Part shown: one piece after another, positions 9,334-20,188 of the stretch
Numbering within the stretch: position 1 is the stretch's first letter
How the letters are laid out: the number at the start of each line of letters is the position of its first letter
DNA from: Thiorhodovibrio frisius
GTDB taxonomy: Bacteria > Pseudomonadota > Gammaproteobacteria > Chromatiales > Chromatiaceae
Assembly: GCF_033954835.1 (NCBI RefSeq)
Contig: NZ_CP121471.1
Coordinates: 1,544,501 to 1,608,500, forward strand
DNA: 64,000 nt
Reading direction: 5' to 3'
Program-made: the position numbers and the translations under genes
The notes under the pieces: generated by a model
Told to the model about the DNA's origin: nothing
Seen by the model: only the letters and a program-made list of their open reading frames with translations
Database searches by the model: none

Positions 9334-10047
9334 TTGGCACTGGCAACGGCAAGCACCCCGGAGCCGATGGATGTCGTCGCGGCAGCGGGATTGGCACCGG
9401 TATCGGCACCAGGACTGTCACCGGGACCAGTATCACCTCCTGTACCCAGGGCGCTGTTAGAGGAACTACTCGCTGAGCGCGGCGACCTGTGGCGTGGCAA
9501 GGGAGAGACGGCTTGTGCCGAGCCTGGGCTGGCGAGCGGTTTCGCAGCCCTGGATCGGGCGTTGGTCGGCGGCGGCTGGCCCAACGCCGGTCTGTGCGAG
9601 ATTCTGACCGACAGTCCCGGTCCGGGCCTGGCGTTGATTTTGCCTGCACTGGCGCGGCTTGGCCGGCAGCGCCCCTGGATACTCATGGCTGCGCCGCCGC
9701 TGCTGCCCTATGCGCCGGCGCTGGCGGCCCGTGGCCTGGAGCCGGGTCGATTGCTGGTTGTCACCTGCCAGCCGGTGTTGTGGGTCATGGAACAGGCGCT
9801 GCAGGCTGGTAGTTGTGCCGCCGTCATTGGCTGGATCGAGCGCGGTACGATGGCGGACCTGCGGCGTTTGCAGCTGGCATCGGTGCAAACGCGCACCCCT
9901 GCCTTTGTGTTTCGCCCGCCAGCCGTGGCGACTCAGCCATCGCCCGCCGGTCTGCGCCTGCAACTCGGTGCCATGACGCCCAATCAACTCGAGCTCAGGC
10001 TGCTCAAACAGCGCGGTCGTTCAGCGACGGTCAAGCTGCGGTTCTAA
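9334..10047 (+). CDS. imuA: ImuA, translesion synthesis-associated RecA-like protein
   Basis: A 237-residue ImuA (SulA/RecA-like) protein, part of the ImuA-ImuB mutasome used for DNA damage tolerance. Residues 1-40 are a low-complexity Ala/Pro/Val stretch. The RecA-like core begins at about residue 60 with GLASGFAALDRALVGGGWPNAGLCEI and continues through IGWIERGTMADLRRLQLAS. The start is TTG at 9334, next to the lexA stop; a later start cannot be excluded because the N terminus is poorly conserved. The C terminus RGRSATVKLRF is typical. Confidence 0.88.
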   Translation: MALATASTPEPMDVVAAAGLAPVSAPGLSPGPVSPPVPRALLEELLAERGDLWRGKGETACAEPGLASGFAALDRALVGGGWPNAGLCEILTDSPGPGLALILPALARLGRQRPWILMAAPPLLPYAPALAARGLEPGRLLVVTCQPVLWVMEQALQAGSCAAVIGWIERGTMADLRRLQLASVQTRTPAFVFRPPAVATQPSPAGLRLQLGAMTPNQLELRLLKQRGRSATVKLRF

Positions 10048-10102
10048 GGCTCATGGTCCCGCTCACCACCAGCACTGAAGCGGCTGCTTCACGCTAATTG
10101 GC

Positions 10103-11680
10103 ATGCTCCCATCCTGTTGGTTGGCGGTGTCTTTCCCGGCGCTCCCGCTCGAAGTCTATCAGCGCGCCTGGGGTGAGCAGCGACCCCTTGCCATTACGGA
10201 TGGGGCGCGGGTCATCGCCTGCAATCCGGCGGCACGGGCGGTGGGCGTGCGCGCAGGGCTCGCGCGTTTGGCGGCGCTTGCGCTGAGTGCTGAGTTATGC
10301 ACACGTCCACGCCGCCCGGCGCTGGAGCGGGCCGCGCTTGAGCGTCTCGCCGCCTGGGCGCTGGCGTTTAGCGATCAGGTCAGTGTGGCGCCACCTCGGG
10401 CGTTGGTTCTCGAGGCAGGGCGCAGTCTGAAGCTCTTTGGCGGTGCCCAAGCCTTCTATCGCGCTGTGGTTGAGGCAGCCGCAGCTCTCGGCTATCAAGC
10501 ACAGGTCTGCATGGCGCCGACGCCCGGGGGTGCTCTGCTGCTGGCGGCCTGGGGCTGCGAGGAAATCCTTGTCCGCCCCGAGGATCTGCGCCGGCGGCTG
10601 GCTGCACTGCCACCGCTGGCGCTGGGTTTGAATGCGCGCGCCCAAGCCGACTGCCAGCGCATGGGCCTAGGCTGCATTGGCGATCTGCTGGCATTGCCGC
10701 GCGCCGGTCTGGCCCTGCGTTTTGGCACCGCGCTGGTGGACAGGCTCGAAGCTGTGCTGGGCGAAAAGCCTGATCCGCGACTGCCGTTTGTCCCGCCGGA
10801 TCGCTTTCATGGCGAGCTGGAATTGCCGGTTGAGATACAGGAGACGGACGCGCTCATCTTTGCCTGCCGGCGGCTGCTGGCGGAGCTTTGCCGTTTGTTG
10901 CAGGCGCGCCAGGCGGTGGTGTCGATGCTCTACTGGACCTGGCTTCATGCCGAGGGGCAGAGCACGGCGCTGCGCCTCGGCAGCGCCAGACCCGAGGCCG
11001 ACCTAGAGTCCTGGACGTGGTTGCTGCGCGCGCGTCTGGCCGCTGCGCCGGTGGTGGCGCCGGTGCGGGCGATTGTGCTCGCGAGCGATCCTTTTCAGAT
11101 GATCACCCTGCACACTGGCGATTTGTTTGCGCACCATGAAGGGAGCCGTCACTATGGGGCTGATCTGCTCGATCGGCTGCGCGCACGTCTTGGCGAGGAG
11201 GCGGTTAAGACCTTGGCGCTGGTGGACGATCACCGCCCCGAGCGGGCCTGGCGCTGGATGAAACCAAGTTCGCCCCCGGGCGATGATGACCGGCCCGGGG
11301 GGCAGCCCGCTGACCTCCAGCCAATTTCAGGACGCGGGCGCGATGAGCGGCCGCTGTGGCTGTTGCAGCAACCGCTGCGTCTGCGCTTGCGCGACGGGTG
11401 TCTGTGGTTGGCCGACTCTGCCGCAGCGGCGATGCTGCCCGGGTTGGCGCGGGCGCAGCCGCTCAGATTCAGTGGTGGGCGTGAACGCATTGAAACCGGC
11501 TGGTGGGATGCGCATCCGGTGGCGCGAGATTACTTCAGCGTGCAGGCGGCAAACGGAGAAAGATTCTGGGTCTATCGCCGCCTGGCCGGGGATAGTACGC
11601 CGGGTCATGGCAGGCCGGCGCAGGCCCCTGGTGGCGAGGTGCATGCAGGCTGGTATCTGCATGGCGCTTTCGGGTTGTGA
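10103..11680 (+). CDS. imuB: ImuB, Y-family DNA polymerase-like protein
   Basis: A 525-residue Y-family polymerase homologue (DinB/UmuC-like) that acts as the hub of the mutasome and is generally thought not to polymerise. Typical ImuB stretches are WLAVSFPALPLEV near the start, SLKLFGGAQAFYRAV in the palm, DLLALPRAGLALRFG in the HhH region, and a C-terminal WWDAHPVARDYFSVQ...YRRLAGD block (about residues 470-505). It follows imuA by 55 bp. The polymerase subunit gene dnaE2 (imuC), which often follows imuB, is not here: the next gene is a chemotaxis-type fusion. Confidence 0.9.
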   Translation: MLPSCWLAVSFPALPLEVYQRAWGEQRPLAITDGARVIACNPAARAVGVRAGLARLAALALSAELCTRPRRPALERAALERLAAWALAFSDQVSVAPPRALVLEAGRSLKLFGGAQAFYRAVVEAAAALGYQAQVCMAPTPGGALLLAAWGCEEILVRPEDLRRRLAALPPLALGLNARAQADCQRMGLGCIGDLLALPRAGLALRFGTALVDRLEAVLGEKPDPRLPFVPPDRFHGELELPVEIQETDALIFACRRLLAELCRLLQARQAVVSMLYWTWLHAEGQSTALRLGSARPEADLESWTWLLRARLAAAPVVAPVRAIVLASDPFQMITLHTGDLFAHHEGSRHYGADLLDRLRARLGEEAVKTLALVDDHRPERAWRWMKPSSPPGDDDRPGGQPADLQPISGRGRDERPLWLLQQPLRLRLRDGCLWLADSAAAAMLPGLARAQPLRFSGGRERIETGWWDAHPVARDYFSVQAANGERFWVYRRLAGDSTPGHGRPAQAPGGEVHAGWYLHGAFGL

Positions 11681-11936
11681 ACTCAAAAAAAATCGATGCC
11701 TTGCGGTGACAAGTCCGCCGCTTTGCATGGTCGGACCGCGCCCTTTTCGATAGCAAGCCGCTGATGGCACGAGTATGATGTTGGGCCAATTCGCTCAATA
11801 AAGCGGCCGATGAGCAGGCCGTCAGCCTGGCGGTTTTCTAGCGGCAGCGGTCAAGATGCTCCGGCATTGCTAACCCGCGTGCGAGATTTTCGAATGGGCG
11901 CGCAACAGCGCCAAGGCGTATAGGTTCACAAAAGCT

Positions 11937-14900
11937 ATGTCGACTCACCAAGAGCCTGTCACCGATCAAGCTGATGATGATCAAGCTGTGACAGATCAAA
12001 CTGCACCAGATCAAGCTGCACCAGATCAAACTGTAACGGACCAACCGGGTCAAGAGGACCTGGCGAGCGCCACAATGGTGCCGGATGACGAAAAAGGGCG
12101 CTACATCGTCGCCGTTGGTGCCTCGGCCGGCGGACTCGATGCGCTGGAGCGGTTCTTTCAGGCGCTGCCCGAGCGTTCCGGAGCGGCCTATGTGGTGATT
12201 CAGCACCTCTCGCCAGACCATAAGAGCATGATGGCCAATCTGTTGGCGCGTCATACGCTGATGCCGGTGGTGACGGTTGAGGACGGGATGAAGATCGAGA
12301 CTGATCGGGTGCATCTGATTCCGCCGGCCAGCATGATGAGTATCGCCAACAACGAGCTGCGCCTGAGTCCCAAGAACCCCCGTGGCCTGACCCTGCCGAT
12401 TGATCTGTTCTTCACCGCCCTGGGGCGGGAGTTCGGCAAATACGCTATCGGTGTGGTGCTCTCCGGCACCGGCTCGGACGGTACCCGAGGTGCCGTGGCC
12501 ATTAATGATGCCGGCGGTTTTCTGCTGGCCCAGGAGCCTGAAACAGCCAAGTTTGACGGCATGCCGCGCAGTGCCATCGCCACCGGTCTGGTCGATGCCA
12601 TCCTGCCGCCGGAAGAACTCGGTCCGCGCATTCTCGACCACATCAGCCAGGTTGCGCGCATTAGCATACGCAGCAATCGTGCCACGGTTGGCTACGACAA
12701 GGACAATGCGCTCGAAGAGACCATGCATCTGCTCTATCACCAGGGCGGGATCAATTTTCGCGAGTACAAGCCGGCCACCGTGATGCGCCGCATCGAGCGA
12801 CGCATGCAAGTGCGTCATGTGCCAGATCTGGAAAACTACGCTCGTCTGCTCGACGGCGACCGCACCGAACTCAACGCCCTGCGGCGCGAGTTGCTGATTC
12901 CGGTCACCAATTTTTTTCGCGATCCGGAGTCTTTCGAAACCCTGGCGCAGAATGCGATTCACACCATTGTGCAAGAGCGCGGCGAGGCGCAGGCTATCCG
13001 TGCCTGGGTGCCGGCTACCTCCACCGGCGAGGAGGCCTACTCCATTGCCATCTTGTTTGCCGAGGCATTCGATCGTTTAAAGCGGTGGCCAAACTTCAAG
13101 TTGTTCGCCACGGATGTTGAACAGCACAATGTCGATGTTGGCAGTGCGGGAGTGTTTTCCGAGGCCATTACTGCCGAGGTCTCGCCCGAGCGGCTGGAGC
13201 GTTGGTTCTACAAACGCGGCAATCATTTTGTGGTGAAGAACGAAATTCGCCAGAGCATTGTGTTTGCGCGCCACAATCTGCTGGAAGACCCGCCGTTCAC
13301 CCGCATGGACCTGGTCACCTGCCGTAATCTGCTGATTTATTTCCGCAGCGAGGCGCAGGAACGGGCGTTGCGGCGCATGCAATATGCACTCGCGCCCGGT
13401 GGTTTCATGTTCCTGGGCTCGAGCGAGACCCTGGCCGGTCTCCAGTCGGACTTCACCGCTGTTAGTTCCAAGCACAAGATTTACCGCATCCTGCGGCATG
13501 TCTCGCTGCCGCTTGATCCGTCGTCTTCATCCCTGGGGCGCTATTCAAACATGGCGGGCAAACCGCGTGCGGTCAACAAGCCGGGCCGTGGCATGACGGA
13601 TGCTGTGGCCATTGATGCCGGTCAGTCGTTGCTCCTGCGCAGCTATGCACCCAACACCCTGCTGCTGAACTCCAACAACGAGTTGTTGCATGTATTCGGC
13701 GACGTCGGTCGTTACCTGCGTTTCAGTGAAGGGGCGGTGTCGCTTGATTTGCCCAAGCTGCTGCCGGCGCAGGTGGCGCCTGTGGCGCAGGCCCTGCTGC
13801 ACAAGGCAGCCCGGGGCGCCGAGCCGCTGCGCTCTGATGTGCTCAGCCTGAAACTGTCCGATGGCGAGTCCGAACGCTTGCGCCTGGTGGTGCGGCGGGT
13901 CGAGATCGAGCAGCGCGAGCCCTATCTGCTGCTATCCTTCGAGCCCATGGCCGCTGAGAGCATTTCCGTGCACAGCCCCGGTGGCATGGAAACCATGGAC
14001 CTCAATCACGAGACCGCTGATCGAGTCGAGACACTCGAGCGCGAACTGGCGGCGACGCGCGAGAGCTTGCAGGCCACAATCGAGGAACTCGAAACTGCCA
14101 ACGAGGAACTCCAGGCCACCAATGAAGAACTCATGGCCTCGAACGAAGAACTGCAAAGCTCCAACGAGGAGCTGCAGTCGGTCAACGAGGAACTCTACAC
14201 CGTCAATGCCGAGAACCAGGAAAAGATCGAAATCCTCAACCGGCTAAATGCCGATCTCGACGGTATGGCCAAGGCTGCGGCCATTGCCACAGTCTTTGTC
14301 GACTCCGATTTGCGTCTGACGCGCTTCACTCCCGAGGCCACGGGGCTGTTTAAGATTCGCGATGGCGATCTTGGCCGCAACATCGATGATTTTAGCAATT
14401 TGCTCAATTATCCAAACTTTATCGAAGAGTTGCGCAATACCATTCAAAGCGGTGAGATGCTGCAGCGCGAGATTACTGCGAGTAACGGGCGCGTTTATTT
14501 AGTGCGGGTGCTGCCCTATGCGGTGCGTCGCGGCGATGCGCGCGGCGCGGTGGCGACCTTCATTGATGTCACGACACTGCACGACATCAAGCATTTGCAG
14601 GCGGTACTGAATTCCCTGCCCGAGAGTGTCGCAGTGCTCGATTCGCATGGTGAAATCACCATGGTGAACGATGCGTGGCGGAAATTCGCGCACCACACCG
14701 GCGATCAGGATCTGCAACAACATGGTGTCGGAGTAAATTATCTCGATATGTGCGAGTCTCCGGACGCAAGCCCGGACGCAAACCCGGATGAGATCAAGGA
14801 CGGGAGCAAGAAGGAGCAGGTCGCGCTGGCGGCGAGATCGGGCATCGAAGCGGTGCTGTCAGGAGCAAAGAGCGGCTTTTCGATGGAGTACCCGTGTTGC

Positions 14901-15041
14901 CTGGACGAGCGCGAACATCGCCTTGTGATGCACGTTGCGCCGATTCGTCATCCTGCAGGGGGCTTGATTATTAGCCATGTCGATCTGACGCAATCCTTGC
15001 AGGATGGTGACAACCTTGGTGCAGAGGGTGACGAAAGCTGA
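11937..15041 (+). CDS. CheB-CheR fusion with PAS domains
   Basis: A 1034-residue signalling protein. After a pentapeptide-repeat N terminus (residues 8-38) comes a CheB methylesterase domain (about 55-245) with the triad Ser63 (GASAGG), His90 (QHLSP) and Asp181 (GTGSDGT). A CheR methyltransferase follows (about 265-530, with [12 protein letters not shown] and the SAM motif STGEEAYS). Then come a degenerate PAS-like region, a heptad coiled coil made of near-repeats of NEELQ (about 690-765), and two PAS regions (about 770-1000). No receiver domain and no histidine kinase domain are present. No chemoreceptor or cheA lies nearby, so its target is unknown; it may feed the downstream kinase and GGDEF protein. 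Confidence 0.9.
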   Translation: MSTHQEPVTDQADDDQAVTDQTAPDQAAPDQTVTDQPGQEDLASATMVPDDEKGRYIVAVGASAGGLDALERFFQALPERSGAAYVVIQHLSPDHKSMMANLLARHTLMPVVTVEDGMKIETDRVHLIPPASMMSIANNELRLSPKNPRGLTLPIDLFFTALGREFGKYAIGVVLSGTGSDGTRGAVAINDAGGFLLAQEPETAKFDGMPRSAIATGLVDAILPPEELGPRILDHISQVARISIRSNRATVGYDKDNALEETMHLLYHQGGINFREYKPATVMRRIERRMQVRHVPDLENYARLLDGDRTELNALRRELLIPVTNFFRDPESFETLAQNAIHTIVQERGEAQAIRAWVPATSTGEEAYSIAILFAEAFDRLKRWPNFKLFATDVEQHNVDVGSAGVFSEAITAEVSPERLERWFYKRGNHFVVKNEIRQSIVFARHNLLEDPPFTRMDLVTCRNLLIYFRSEAQERALRRMQYALAPGGFMFLGSSETLAGLQSDFTAVSSKHKIYRILRHVSLPLDPSSSSLGRYSNMAGKPRAVNKPGRGMTDAVAIDAGQSLLLRSYAPNTLLLNSNNELLHVFGDVGRYLRFSEGAVSLDLPKLLPAQVAPVAQALLHKAARGAEPLRSDVLSLKLSDGESERLRLVVRRVEIEQREPYLLLSFEPMAAESISVHSPGGMETMDLNHETADRVETLERELAATRESLQATIEELETANEELQATNEELMASNEELQSSNEELQSVNEELYTVNAENQEKIEILNRLNADLDGMAKAAAIATVFVDSDLRLTRFTPEATGLFKIRDGDLGRNIDDFSNLLNYPNFIEELRNTIQSGEMLQREITASNGRVYLVRVLPYAVRRGDARGAVATFIDVTTLHDIKHLQAVLNSLPESVAVLDSHGEITMVNDAWRKFAHHTGDQDLQQHGVGVNYLDMCESPDASPDANPDEIKDGSKKEQVALAARSGIEAVLSGAKSGFSMEYPCCLDEREHRLVMHVAPIRHPAGGLIISHVDLTQSLQDGDNLGAEGDES
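11961..12050 (+). repeat. 15-bp tandem repeat inside the CheB-CheR gene
   Basis: Six imperfect 15-bp units built on ACAGATCAAACTGCA encode a pentapeptide of the form (T/P)DQ(A/T)x near the N terminus. The unit length preserves the frame, so copy number can change without breaking the gene. Confidence 0.85.
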
Positions 15042-15125
15042 GGGTCTATCAGTTAAACCACGAGTGCCGTGTCAACACGATTGCGACCGTGCGTTTTTGA
15101 GGAGCATTCGCTTCCGAGGCGATGA

Positions 15126-18100
15126 ATGAATCAATTCGATCAAAAGTTCCCGCTCAAGGATGAGGATAACAATGTCACGCAGGCGCAGGATGTGCGCGAA
15201 CAAGCGCTCCAAGCACTGCGCGACGGACGCTACGATCTGGCCGAGGAGGTGCTTGCCCGGGGCGAGTTAAATCTCGAAACCGTTGTGGAGAATCTTCGCA
15301 TTTATCATGCGGAGCTGCTGATCCAGAACGAAGAGCTGCGCCGCAGCGAAAGTGGGCGCGAGGAAGCCCTGGCGCGCTTCACCACCTTTTTCAATTCGCT
15401 GCCGATCGCCGAGCTGATCGTTGATGCGCAAGGGTTGATTATGGACGCTAACCCGGAAGCCAGCCGGGTGTTCGCGCTCAAGCCGACACACTTGCATCAG
15501 CACTTTTTTGTGCGGCTGGTGGATGAAAAAGACCGCGGCCAGGTGATTCAGGCCTGGTCCCGTCTCGACACCGATCAGACCGTTGTGCTCCATGCGTTGC
15601 GCTTTCTCAGCGACGGCGATCACTTTTTTGTTGGCGATCTGCATGTTGCGCGACTGAGTTTCGAGCGTGACAGCCGTCGGAGGTTCCTGTGTGCGGTGAT
15701 TGATCGCACCGAAGAAGAAAAACACCGCGCTGATCTCGGCGTGGCTTACCAAAGTTTGCGCGATAGCGAGGAGCGCTATCGGGTGCTGGCCGAGTTTAGC
15801 CCGGACTGGGAATATTGGTCCTCGGCCGATGGCGATTTCCTCTATATATCGCCTGCCTGTGAAGGGATCACGGGTTTTCCGGCGGAAGATTTCCTTGAAG
15901 ACCGACATTTGATCGAGCGCCTGATTCACGAGGATGACCGTGAGCTGTGGCGAGAACATTTCAACCGTGAGTGCGGTATCCCCATCAGTGGCCCGCAGAA
16001 GCTGGAGCTTCGGCTGTTCGACCGCAATGGCAAGCTGCACTGGATTGAACATGTGTGCACGCCCGTTTCGGGTGCGGATGGGCGTGACCTCGGGCGTCGC
16101 GGTGTGAATCGGGACATTACCGAACGCAAGCTGGCCGAGGAGGCGCGGGCGCGCGGCGAGGCGTTGCTGCGCGCGACCGGGCGCATGGCGCGGGTGGGTG
16201 GCTGGGAGCTGGATGCGGCAACTGGCCAGATTATCTGGACGGATTCGACCCGGGATATTCATGAAGTCAGTGAGACGTTCTCACCCAGTCTGGCGCAGGC
16301 CATCGGCTTTTTTCATCCGCACGATCGCGACAGCGTGCACCAGGCCATTGAGCGCGCGTTGCGCGAGGGTGTGGAGTTCGCGCTCGAAGTCCGGCTGACT
16401 ACCGCCAGGGGGCAGGCCCTGTGGGTGAAGATCGCGGGCGATCCGGTGTACCGGGATGGTGAAGGCAAGGGCGGAATCCTTAAGCTGATCGGCTCGCTAC
16501 AGGATATTACTGAGCGGATCGATGCTGACAATGCCCTGCGGGAGCATGAGCTTCAGTATCGGGCGCTGTTCGAGTCGGCGAGTGAGGGCATGAGCCTGTT
16601 GGCCGAGGGGCGCTTTATCAAATTCAATCAAGCCGCCCTGCGCATGCTCGGATATCAGGATGAGTCCGCGCTCATTGGCACGAGGCCGTGGGAGATTTCG
16701 CCCGCGACCCAACCGGATGGCGAGACATCGATCACCAAGGCCAAGGCGCTGGTGGAGCAGGCGCTTGAGAGCGGATCTGCGCATACCTATTGGGATCATC
16801 AGCGAGCGGATGGTGGCGCGATCACGGTCGAGCTCAATCTCAGCCGGATCGAGCTACAGGGAAAGCCGGCGATCTTGGCTGCCTGGCGCGATATGACCGA
16901 CGAGCGGGCCGCGCGCGAACGCGAAGTGCGCACGCAGACCGTGTTTGAAAAGACTTCCGAAGGGATCGTCTTCACCGACGCCGAAACCCGCATCCTGATG
17001 GTGAATCAGGCATTTAGCGAGATTACCGGCTACAGCGAGGACGAAGTGCTGGGCAAGACGCCACAGATGCTGCGTTCAGGCCGCCATGATGATGCCTTCT
17101 ATAAGGCCATGTGGACGTCGATCGAGGAAACCGGCTCCTGGCGTGGTGAGTTTTGGAACCGACGCAAGAGCGGGGAGGTTTATCCGCAGCAGTCGACCAT
17201 CAGCGCAATGCATAACGATGCCGGCGAGTTGACCGGCTACATCGGCGTTTTTGGTGATCTGAGCAGCCTGCGCCGCTCGGAGGAGGCGCTCTACCGCCTT
17301 GCCCATCACGACATTCTGACAGGTCTGCCAAATCGCGCTCTGCTGCGCGCGAGCCTGGAACAGTCCCTGGCGCGCGCGCGTCGCAGCAAGAAATTGCTGG
17401 CACTGCTGTATCTCGATCTTGATCTGTTCAAGAACGTGAACGAAACCCTGGGCCATCCGGTCGGCGATCAGCTGCTGCAGCAGGTCGCGACGGCGATGCA
17501 GAAAGCGATTGGCGACAGCTGTCTGATCGCCCGCGTCGGCGGCGACGAGTTCATGGTGGTGGCCGAGGATCTGGCCGAACCCAGCGTCGCGGGGCGACTG
17601 GCGGCGCGTATTTTGAACTGTTTTGCCGAACCTTTCAGTGCTGATGATCGCGAGCTGTTCATCACCGCAAGTATCGGTATCAGTTTGTTTCCAGCCGACG
17701 GTGACGACATCGACGAGCTACAGAGCCACGCCGATCTGGCCATGTACCAGGCCAAGGAGCATGGCCGCAATACCTACCGCTTCTTCGAGGCCACCATGAC
17801 CTCGGGGGTCAGCGACCGCCTGCGGCTCGAAAGTGCCCTGCGCGGCGCCCTGGCGCGCGATCAACTCTGGCTCGCCTACCAGCCGCAGATCGCACTCGAG
17901 GATGAAACCCTGGTCGGGGTGGAAGCGCTGCTGCGCTGGCAGCATCCGGAGCTCGGTTTGATCTCACCCGGCGTGTTCATCCCCATTGCCGAGGAAACCG
18001 GACTGATTCGCGAGATTGGCGACTGGGTGCTGGAGCAGGGAGTGCGCCAACTCGCGCAATGGGACCGGGACGGCATCAAGGTGCCGCGCCTTGCCATCAA

Positions 18101-18578
18101 TCTGGCGATGCCGCAGATGGAGAGTCCTGAGCTGGTGGCCCAGGTCCGCGGGGTGCTCGAGCGCACTGGTGTCAGCGCCAACCGCATCGAGCTCGAAGTG
18201 ACCGAGTCCATGCTGATGCGCAACATCGATCAAGTGCGGGCAAATCTCGAAGCGCTGCGTGAGATGGGTGTGTATCTGGCTATCGACGACTTTGGCTCTG
18301 GGTACTCCTCGTTGCGCTATCTCAAGCGTCTGCCCATCCACCGGCTGAAGATCGATCGCAGCTTTGTCGAGCAACTCACGCAGGACCCCAATGACGACGC
18401 CATTGTGCGCGCGGTGATTGTTCTGGGCCGCAGCCTCGGCCTGGCGGTGCTGGCGGAGGGGGTGGAAACCCGCGCACAGGCAGACTTCCTTGCAGCAGAA
18501 GGCTGTCATGAGGTGCAGGGTTTTCTGTTCGGGCGACCGGTGCCGCCGGAGGAGATCAGCGCGCGCTTGCGGGCATGA
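15126..18578 (+). CDS. Multi-PAS diguanylate cyclase/phosphodiesterase (GGDEF-EAL)
   Basis: A 1150-residue cytoplasmic cyclic-di-GMP enzyme with no membrane segment. An N-terminal helical region (1-75) is followed by about five PAS/PAC units (about 75-725), several ending in the PAC signature DITER. The GGDEF domain (about 725-885) keeps an intact GGDEF (RVGGDEF near residue 804). The EAL domain (about 900-1145) keeps EALLRW, TESMLM and DDFGSGYSSLRYLKRLPI, so both activities look possible. The gene starts 84 bp after the CheB-CheR fusion and overlaps the following kinase by 4 bp (ATGA). An alternative out-of-frame ATG at 15122 is not used. Confidence 0.93.
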   Translation: MNQFDQKFPLKDEDNNVTQAQDVREQALQALRDGRYDLAEEVLARGELNLETVVENLRIYHAELLIQNEELRRSESGREEALARFTTFFNSLPIAELIVDAQGLIMDANPEASRVFALKPTHLHQHFFVRLVDEKDRGQVIQAWSRLDTDQTVVLHALRFLSDGDHFFVGDLHVARLSFERDSRRRFLCAVIDRTEEEKHRADLGVAYQSLRDSEERYRVLAEFSPDWEYWSSADGDFLYISPACEGITGFPAEDFLEDRHLIERLIHEDDRELWREHFNRECGIPISGPQKLELRLFDRNGKLHWIEHVCTPVSGADGRDLGRRGVNRDITERKLAEEARARGEALLRATGRMARVGGWELDAATGQIIWTDSTRDIHEVSETFSPSLAQAIGFFHPHDRDSVHQAIERALREGVEFALEVRLTTARGQALWVKIAGDPVYRDGEGKGGILKLIGSLQDITERIDADNALREHELQYRALFESASEGMSLLAEGRFIKFNQAALRMLGYQDESALIGTRPWEISPATQPDGETSITKAKALVEQALESGSAHTYWDHQRADGGAITVELNLSRIELQGKPAILAAWRDMTDERAAREREVRTQTVFEKTSEGIVFTDAETRILMVNQAFSEITGYSEDEVLGKTPQMLRSGRHDDAFYKAMWTSIEETGSWRGEFWNRRKSGEVYPQQSTISAMHNDAGELTGYIGVFGDLSSLRRSEEALYRLAHHDILTGLPNRALLRASLEQSLARARRSKKLLALLYLDLDLFKNVNETLGHPVGDQLLQQVATAMQKAIGDSCLIARVGGDEFMVVAEDLAEPSVAGRLAARILNCFAEPFSADDRELFITASIGISLFPADGDDIDELQSHADLAMYQAKEHGRNTYRFFEATMTSGVSDRLRLESALRGALARDQLWLAYQPQIALEDETLVGVEALLRWQHPELGLISPGVFIPIAEETGLIREIGDWVLEQGVRQLAQWDRDGIKVPRLAINLAMPQMESPELVAQVRGVLERTGVSANRIELEVTESMLMRNIDQVRANLEALREMGVYLAIDDFGSGYSSLRYLKRLPIHRLKIDRSFVEQLTQDPNDDAIVRAVIVLGRSLGLAVLAEGVETRAQADFLAAEGCHEVQGFLFGRPVPPEEISARLRA

Positions 18579-20188
18579 ATCCCTCTGAGAGCATCCCGGT
18601 TCGCGGCCCCAGGGTCCCTGAGCTGCTGCGCTCGGCGCGTCTGCTCGGGCCGCTGATGACAGTGCCGGGGGTGCTCTTTGTTGCTGTTTTGGCGCTAATC
18701 CTGCATTGGCTTCGTTTCCCGCCCGCAGCCGGTGTCTGGCTGTTTGTGGCGCTGGCCGCACTTGGCGTGGCGCTGCTTGCCGCGCTTGTGGTGGGGCAGC
18801 GGTTGTATGCGCAGTTGCTGCGCCCGCTCGCGCATCTGGAGGAATCAGTCGCGCGCGTGTGCCAGGGCGAACCTGGGGCGAGTGAATCCCTGCGCTACGC
18901 CGGGGTGCTGGGGAAAATGGCGCGTGATATCGGCAGTCTGAATGCCGAGCTGACCGACTTGTACGAAGACATGGACGCGCGCGTCGCACGCCAAACCACA
19001 AGGCTTGCGCAGAAAACCGCCTCGCTCAAAATTCTCTACGATGTCGCCGCTGGTATCACTACGGCTGACAGTCTCGAGGAAATGCTGCTGCGCTTTTTGC
19101 GCGTACTGAAAGAGATGGTCAATGGTCGCGCCGCCACCGTGCGGCTGTTGATGCCGGATGGTCAGCAGCGTCTGATCGGTTCCATCGGTCTGGATAACGA
19201 CCTCATCGCTAGCACGGACAAATCCCCTGTCGATCTGTGCCTGTGCGGCACGGTGCTAATCCCCGGCGAGATTCTGTGTGACCATGATGCCCGCTATTGC
19301 TCGCGCATTTATGGTCGGCGAATGTTCGGCAGCGATGAGATTGAAGTGGTGACAGTGCCGCTCAAGCATCACGATGAACTCTTTGGTGCCTACAGCATTT
19401 TTGTCGATCGTCCGGGCGTGTCCGTACGTGAGGATATTCTGGAATTGCTGCGGACCATCGGTCAGCACATCGGCGTGGCTATCGCCAAGCATCGCTCGGA
19501 TGAGGAAGCGCGGCGGCTGTCGATTGTCGAGGAACGCAGCACCCTGGCGCACGAGCTGCACGATTCCCTGGCGCAGACGCTGGCCAGCTTGCGGCTAAAG
19601 GTGCGCATGCTCCAGGATGCTTTGGTCGATACCGAATTGCCAAGCGATGCGCGAGTCGATCTCAACCGCCTGCGCAATGGCATCGACGAGGCTCATGGCG
19701 AATTGCGTGAACTCCTCGGCAGCTTTCGTGCGCCACTGGATCGTCGTGGTCTGCTGCCGGCACTGGAACATCTGGCCCAGCGTTTTCGCCAGGAGACCAA
19801 TATCCCGACCTTCTTCCAGGCGAGTTGCCGTCACCTCGAACTCTCTGCGGCCGAGGAATTACATATTCTGCGCATCGCACAGGAGGCCCTCAATAACGTG
19901 CGTAAGCACGCCGATGCGCAGACGGTTCGGCTGCTGCTGATGCAGGAGTCAGATGGCCGCGCCGCGCTGCTGGTGGAGGACGATGGCGTAGGTTTTGCGC
20001 AGCCGGAGCATCAGGGCGCGCCGGGCGAACATATCGGGCTGTCCATTCTTGAAGAACGCGCCCGGCGCATCGGTGCCGATCTGAGCATCGAGACCGAGCC
20101 GGGGGAGGGTACCCGGGTGGAACTGCGCTTCGGTGCGGGTAAAGTCGGTACTGAAAATCATAGCGCCCCGGCGCGGCGGGCTGCCTGA
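18575..20188 (+). CDS. NarX-type sensor histidine kinase with cysteine-rich GAF region
   Basis: A 537-residue HisKA_3-family kinase. Two hydrophobic segments (about residues 30-46 and 52-72) are separated by only a few residues, so there is almost no periplasmic sensor. HAMP-like and coiled-coil segments follow. A GAF domain (about 150-310) holds five Cys between about residues 213 and 238 (CLCG...CDHDARYC). The dimerisation/phosphoacceptor helix has HELHDSLAQTLASL (His near 328). The HATPase_c domain has NNVRKHA and DDGVGF. The gene partner is the NarL-like regulator, which overlaps its stop by one base. The Cys cluster suggests redox or metal sensing, which is inference. Confidence 0.9.
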   Translation: MNPSESIPVRGPRVPELLRSARLLGPLMTVPGVLFVAVLALILHWLRFPPAAGVWLFVALAALGVALLAALVVGQRLYAQLLRPLAHLEESVARVCQGEPGASESLRYAGVLGKMARDIGSLNAELTDLYEDMDARVARQTTRLAQKTASLKILYDVAAGITTADSLEEMLLRFLRVLKEMVNGRAATVRLLMPDGQQRLIGSIGLDNDLIASTDKSPVDLCLCGTVLIPGEILCDHDARYCSRIYGRRMFGSDEIEVVTVPLKHHDELFGAYSIFVDRPGVSVREDILELLRTIGQHIGVAIAKHRSDEEARRLSIVEERSTLAHELHDSLAQTLASLRLKVRMLQDALVDTELPSDARVDLNRLRNGIDEAHGELRELLGSFRAPLDRRGLLPALEHLAQRFRQETNIPTFFQASCRHLELSAAEELHILRIAQEALNNVRKHADAQTVRLLLMQESDGRAALLVEDDGVGFAQPEHQGAPGEHIGLSILEERARRIGADLSIETEPGEGTRVELRFGAGKVGTENHSAPARRAA

